From positions 434,001 to 498,000 of the forward strand of contig NZ_JAQFIN010000002.1 in NCBI RefSeq assembly GCF_029504695.1: a stretch of DNA of 64,000 nt. Reading direction: 5' to 3'. This document shows, piece by piece, positions 61,560 to 64,000 of this stretch. The notes under the pieces were generated by a model. That model was not told where the DNA came from and did no database searches. It was given only the letters and a program-made list of their open reading frames with translations. This DNA is from Parabacteroides sp. PF5-6 (GTDB taxonomy: Bacteria > Bacteroidota > Bacteroidia > Bacteroidales > Tannerellaceae). A program made the translations under genes and the position numbers. Each line of letters begins with the position of its first letter. Position 1 is the stretch's first letter.

Positions 61560-63914
61560 ATGTTTCTACATTACCTCAAAATTGCATTTCGTAACCTGCG
61601 GAAGTATAAGACCCAAAACATCATCAGCATTATCGGGCTGGCGATAGGGTTTGTTTGTTTTGCTTTTTCCGCCTTGTGGATAAGGTATGAGATGAGTTAC
61701 GATAATTTTCATCAGGATGCCGATCGGATATACGTTGTGCAGCGGGTGCCATTCAAATGGATTAACGGGTCGAATGAGATACGATACTATAATTCTTCGT
61801 ACCTGTTTGCGGAATGGCTTGAAGAGAATTATCCGGAGGTGGAAGAGGGCTGCGCCTTTCGGATTTCCAAAGTGATTATGAGTACGACGAAAGACTTACC
61901 CATCCTGCATCTTGATCATGCGGTGAATCAATTTTTTAATCTGAATTTGCCGGAGTCCTTTTTTCTGCTCCCCCAAGAGGGCCGGCCTATGGCTGTATTG
62001 CCTGAACTGGAACATGAAGGAACGGAAGAGATGGTCAAACAGCATACGGGTTGGGAAGTGGAACTTATGCCCATCCTGCACCATTGGCCGGCCAATACGA
62101 ATATTCGGTTTCAGGCGGCTATCCCGATACATCATGCCACTCCGGAACAATACCTGAAGAATTGGAATATCCCCAATTGCGAAGTCTATATTCGCCTTAA
62201 AGAAGGAGCGGATATACGGGTGCTTCAGGATAAATTGGATAAGGTGACCTTGCCCGAATCGTCGGTGCCGACCTCGTATCTATTGACGTCCTTGACCGGT
62301 TTCCGGTATATGAATCAGTCGAAGAATAAATTTGCCAGTGTCACCGCCGGATATGTAGAAGCCGATATCAAATTCACCTATATACAGATCTTTGCCGTAG
62401 CCGGATTGTTGGTGATTCTGTGTTCACTGTTCAACCATCTGACCCTCTATGTCACCCGTGTACGGATGCGGCTACGCGAATTGGCATTGCATAAGGTAAA
62501 TGGCGCGTCCAACTGGCAAATCGGCGAAACACTGTATATCGATTTCCTTTTGACGATCGTATTGTCGCTCGTTGTCGGTTTCCTATTGATGGCCTGTCTA
62601 TTGCCTACTTTCAAAGCTTATGCCGATATCGGACATACGAATGTCAGTATTTATTCTGAAATGGCGATCTATGCCGGTCTATTGATCATCGCCGGCTTTA
62701 TTGCCGGTAGTATCCCCGTGTTGTATTTCCGCAAACAAGCATTGAACGATAATATCAAAGGCATGGGCAGTCCGGGATCGCGCAACCTGTTCCGGAAGAG
62801 CAGCCTGTGGTTGCAACTGGCGATCAGCCTGGGTATGATGTTTTGTGCCGCGGTCTTTATCAAACAGATGCACCACCTGCACCATACCGATATGGGCGTC
62901 AACCGCCAGAACGTTGTCCGTTTGTTTTCGCAGGTGCGCTGTTGCCGGTTGATGCCGTCGCATATCGACCAGTTCAAGCAAATCCCCGGAATCATTGATG
63001 CCATCCCGACCACTGAAGCTTTTTTCAGGGTCTTGATGATCCCCACCCAAAATGTGTCGCTGCCTAAAGATGGCGAAGATGTCATCTTCAACTATTCCCA
63101 GATCGATGCGGAAGATCAGTTTTTTGATTTCTTTGGCATACATATTATTGAAGGTAGAGGTTTCCATCCGGGTGAAACCGCCAACCCCAACCCTTCGACC
63201 TATGATCCTTTCCGTGGCCGTCCGGTGGTATTCAATGAGACCGCGGTGCGGGAATTTGGTGAGGCTGCGAAATACATGAACGTCGTAGGGGTGGCAAAAG
63301 ATTTCTTGATTATGCCGACGCTCAAAATGAAACCGGTCATCATCGTTGCTCCTCCCGATCCCGGCATTTTCTATTCGTTCTACTACAAATACGAAGACGG
63401 CCAACGGGAACAAACCCAACAGGCCATTACCGAATGGCTGCATAAGGAGTTTCCCGGCAATGGCGAGTTTGAGATTGGCTTCCACTATATGGAAGACTAT
63501 TTTGAAGATGCCTTAAAGTCTGAGCGGGCACTGCTTTCGCTTTTGTCTGTGATGTCGATTGTCTGTATCCTGATTGCCATTTTCGGAGTGTATTCATTGA
63601 CGAGCCTGACGTGCGAACAACGCCGCAGGGAGATCGCCATCCGGAAAGTCAACGGTGCGGAAGTGGTTGATATCATGAATATCTTCTTCAAGGAATACCT
63701 TCAATTGCTTGGCATGGCGGCACTTATTGCTTTCCCCGCGGGATATCTGATCATGAAGCGCTGGCTGGAAAGCTATGCCAAACAGACTTCGATGGATGCG
63801 TGGCTGTATGTCTTGATCATCCTGATTGTGTTTGTGGTCACCGTATTGTCCATTGTCTCTATGGTCTGGCGGACCGCCAGCCAAAACCCGGGCGACGTGG
63901 TGAAAAACGAGTGA
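61560..63914 (+). CDS. FtsX/MacB-family ABC transporter permease
   Basis: A membrane protein of about 784 residues from ATG 61560; a TTG 9 bp earlier is the alternative. It has a first membrane helix after LKIAFRNLRKYKTQNIISIIGLAIG, a large periplasmic domain (MacB_PCD type), and a three-helix FtsX block near 285-400 (LRELALHKVNGASNWQIGE). A second extracellular domain and final FtsX block follow (EQRRREIAIRKVNGAEVVDIM). Such permeases work with a separate ATPase to export lipids, peptides or antibiotics, or to act mechanically on the envelope. No ATPase gene is in view. Bacteroidota often carry these genes in tandem. Confidence 0.88.
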   Translation: MFLHYLKIAFRNLRKYKTQNIISIIGLAIGFVCFAFSALWIRYEMSYDNFHQDADRIYVVQRVPFKWINGSNEIRYYNSSYLFAEWLEENYPEVEEGCAFRISKVIMSTTKDLPILHLDHAVNQFFNLNLPESFFLLPQEGRPMAVLPELEHEGTEEMVKQHTGWEVELMPILHHWPANTNIRFQAAIPIHHATPEQYLKNWNIPNCEVYIRLKEGADIRVLQDKLDKVTLPESSVPTSYLLTSLTGFRYMNQSKNKFASVTAGYVEADIKFTYIQIFAVAGLLVILCSLFNHLTLYVTRVRMRLRELALHKVNGASNWQIGETLYIDFLLTIVLSLVVGFLLMACLLPTFKAYADIGHTNVSIYSEMAIYAGLLIIAGFIAGSIPVLYFRKQALNDNIKGMGSPGSRNLFRKSSLWLQLAISLGMMFCAAVFIKQMHHLHHTDMGVNRQNVVRLFSQVRCCRLMPSHIDQFKQIPGIIDAIPTTEAFFRVLMIPTQNVSLPKDGEDVIFNYSQIDAEDQFFDFFGIHIIEGRGFHPGETANPNPSTYDPFRGRPVVFNETAVREFGEAAKYMNVVGVAKDFLIMPTLKMKPVIIVAPPDPGIFYSFYYKYEDGQREQTQQAITEWLHKEFPGNGEFEIGFHYMEDYFEDALKSERALLSLLSVMSIVCILIAIFGVYSLTSLTCEQRRREIAIRKVNGAEVVDIMNIFFKEYLQLLGMAALIAFPAGYLIMKRWLESYAKQTSMDAWLYVLIILIVFVVTVLSIVSMVWRTASQNPGDVVKNE

Positions 63915-63930
63915 GGTTGATTTGAGTTGT

Positions 63931-64000
63931 TTATAAGGATGCAGCACTTAATTCTGCGCCCAGTTTCTTTATGGCTTGCAATATTTTAGTTGTTGTCTTT
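63931..64000 (-). CDS. 3' end of a gene continuing beyond the window (partial)
   Basis: On the minus strand a frame open to the window edge ends at a stop codon at 63931-63933. It reads KTTTKILQAIKKLGAELSAASL, which looks protein-like. With 22 codons no family can be named. It would be convergent to the permease gene, 16 bp away. Confidence 0.35.
   Translation of the reverse strand, partial: KTTTKILQAIKKLGAELSAASL

Overview
The window reads as chromosome from a gut-type member of the Bacteroidales (Bacteroidota), possibly Parabacteroides-like. The support is two SusC/SusD pairs, a hybrid two-component system sensor, meso-diaminopimelate dehydrogenase, a HU-like DNA-binding protein, many TAnnTTTG-type promoter boxes, and intergenic arrays of short-period repeats. 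The genus is a guess; the phylum is safe.

Layout: 0.5-5.2 kb holds a SusC/SusD pair closed by a clear terminator. 5.3-6.6 kb is a gene-poor repeat island. 6.6-11.3 kb is a minus-strand operon (large TPR protein, then an outer-membrane barrel protein). 11.5-18.3 kb carries a ParE-type toxin-antitoxin pair, a NUDIX hydrolase, a ROK kinase, a VOC/metallo-hydrolase pair, an LVIVD-like lipoprotein, and an ECF sigma factor overlapping a transmembrane/beta-barrel protein. 18.4-25.4 kb is housekeeping: a GroES-like protein, an NfnAB-type flavin/iron-sulfur pair, NagB, a flavodiiron protein, Lgt and Ddh. Almost every junction here is a different simple-unit inverted repeat, and in places these repeats run into the coding sequences. 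25.7-31.1 kb has a HU-like protein, a sugar isomerase-like protein, a fimbria-like lipoprotein, an ECF sigma factor and a biotin-dependent carboxylase subunit. 31.5-44.1 kb is a polysaccharide utilisation locus: hybrid sensor, SusC, SusD, GH105 and GH43. A MaoC-like protein and an acyltransferase follow.

From about 45.6 to 60.4 kb lies a roughly 14.8-kb integrative mobilizable element inserted in a tRNA gene with a CAU anticodon. The tRNA 3' half is duplicated at both ends as a 44-bp direct repeat with two differences, which form one compensated base pair in the T-stem. The element carries a tyrosine integrase, two HTH proteins, a primase-helicase, a Toprim primase, a MobV relaxase with a hairpin-rich candidate oriT, and an oppositely oriented cargo operon. 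It is visibly more A+T rich than the flanks.

The cargo operon is the most interesting locus. It encodes a Ser/Thr kinase fused to about 14 Sel1 repeats, a protein with NADAR-like motifs, a DarT-type ADP-ribosyltransferase fused to a von Willebrand A domain, and a PP2C-like phosphatase. This looks like a vWA-phosphatase-kinase triad joined to a DarT/NADAR-type toxin-antitoxin chemistry, plausibly a kinase-gated defence or stress system. The function is inference; the domain assignments rest on motifs read by eye.

Right of the element are a Tat-exported sugar isomerase-like protein, a FtsX/MacB-type permease, and the last codons of a gene running off the end.
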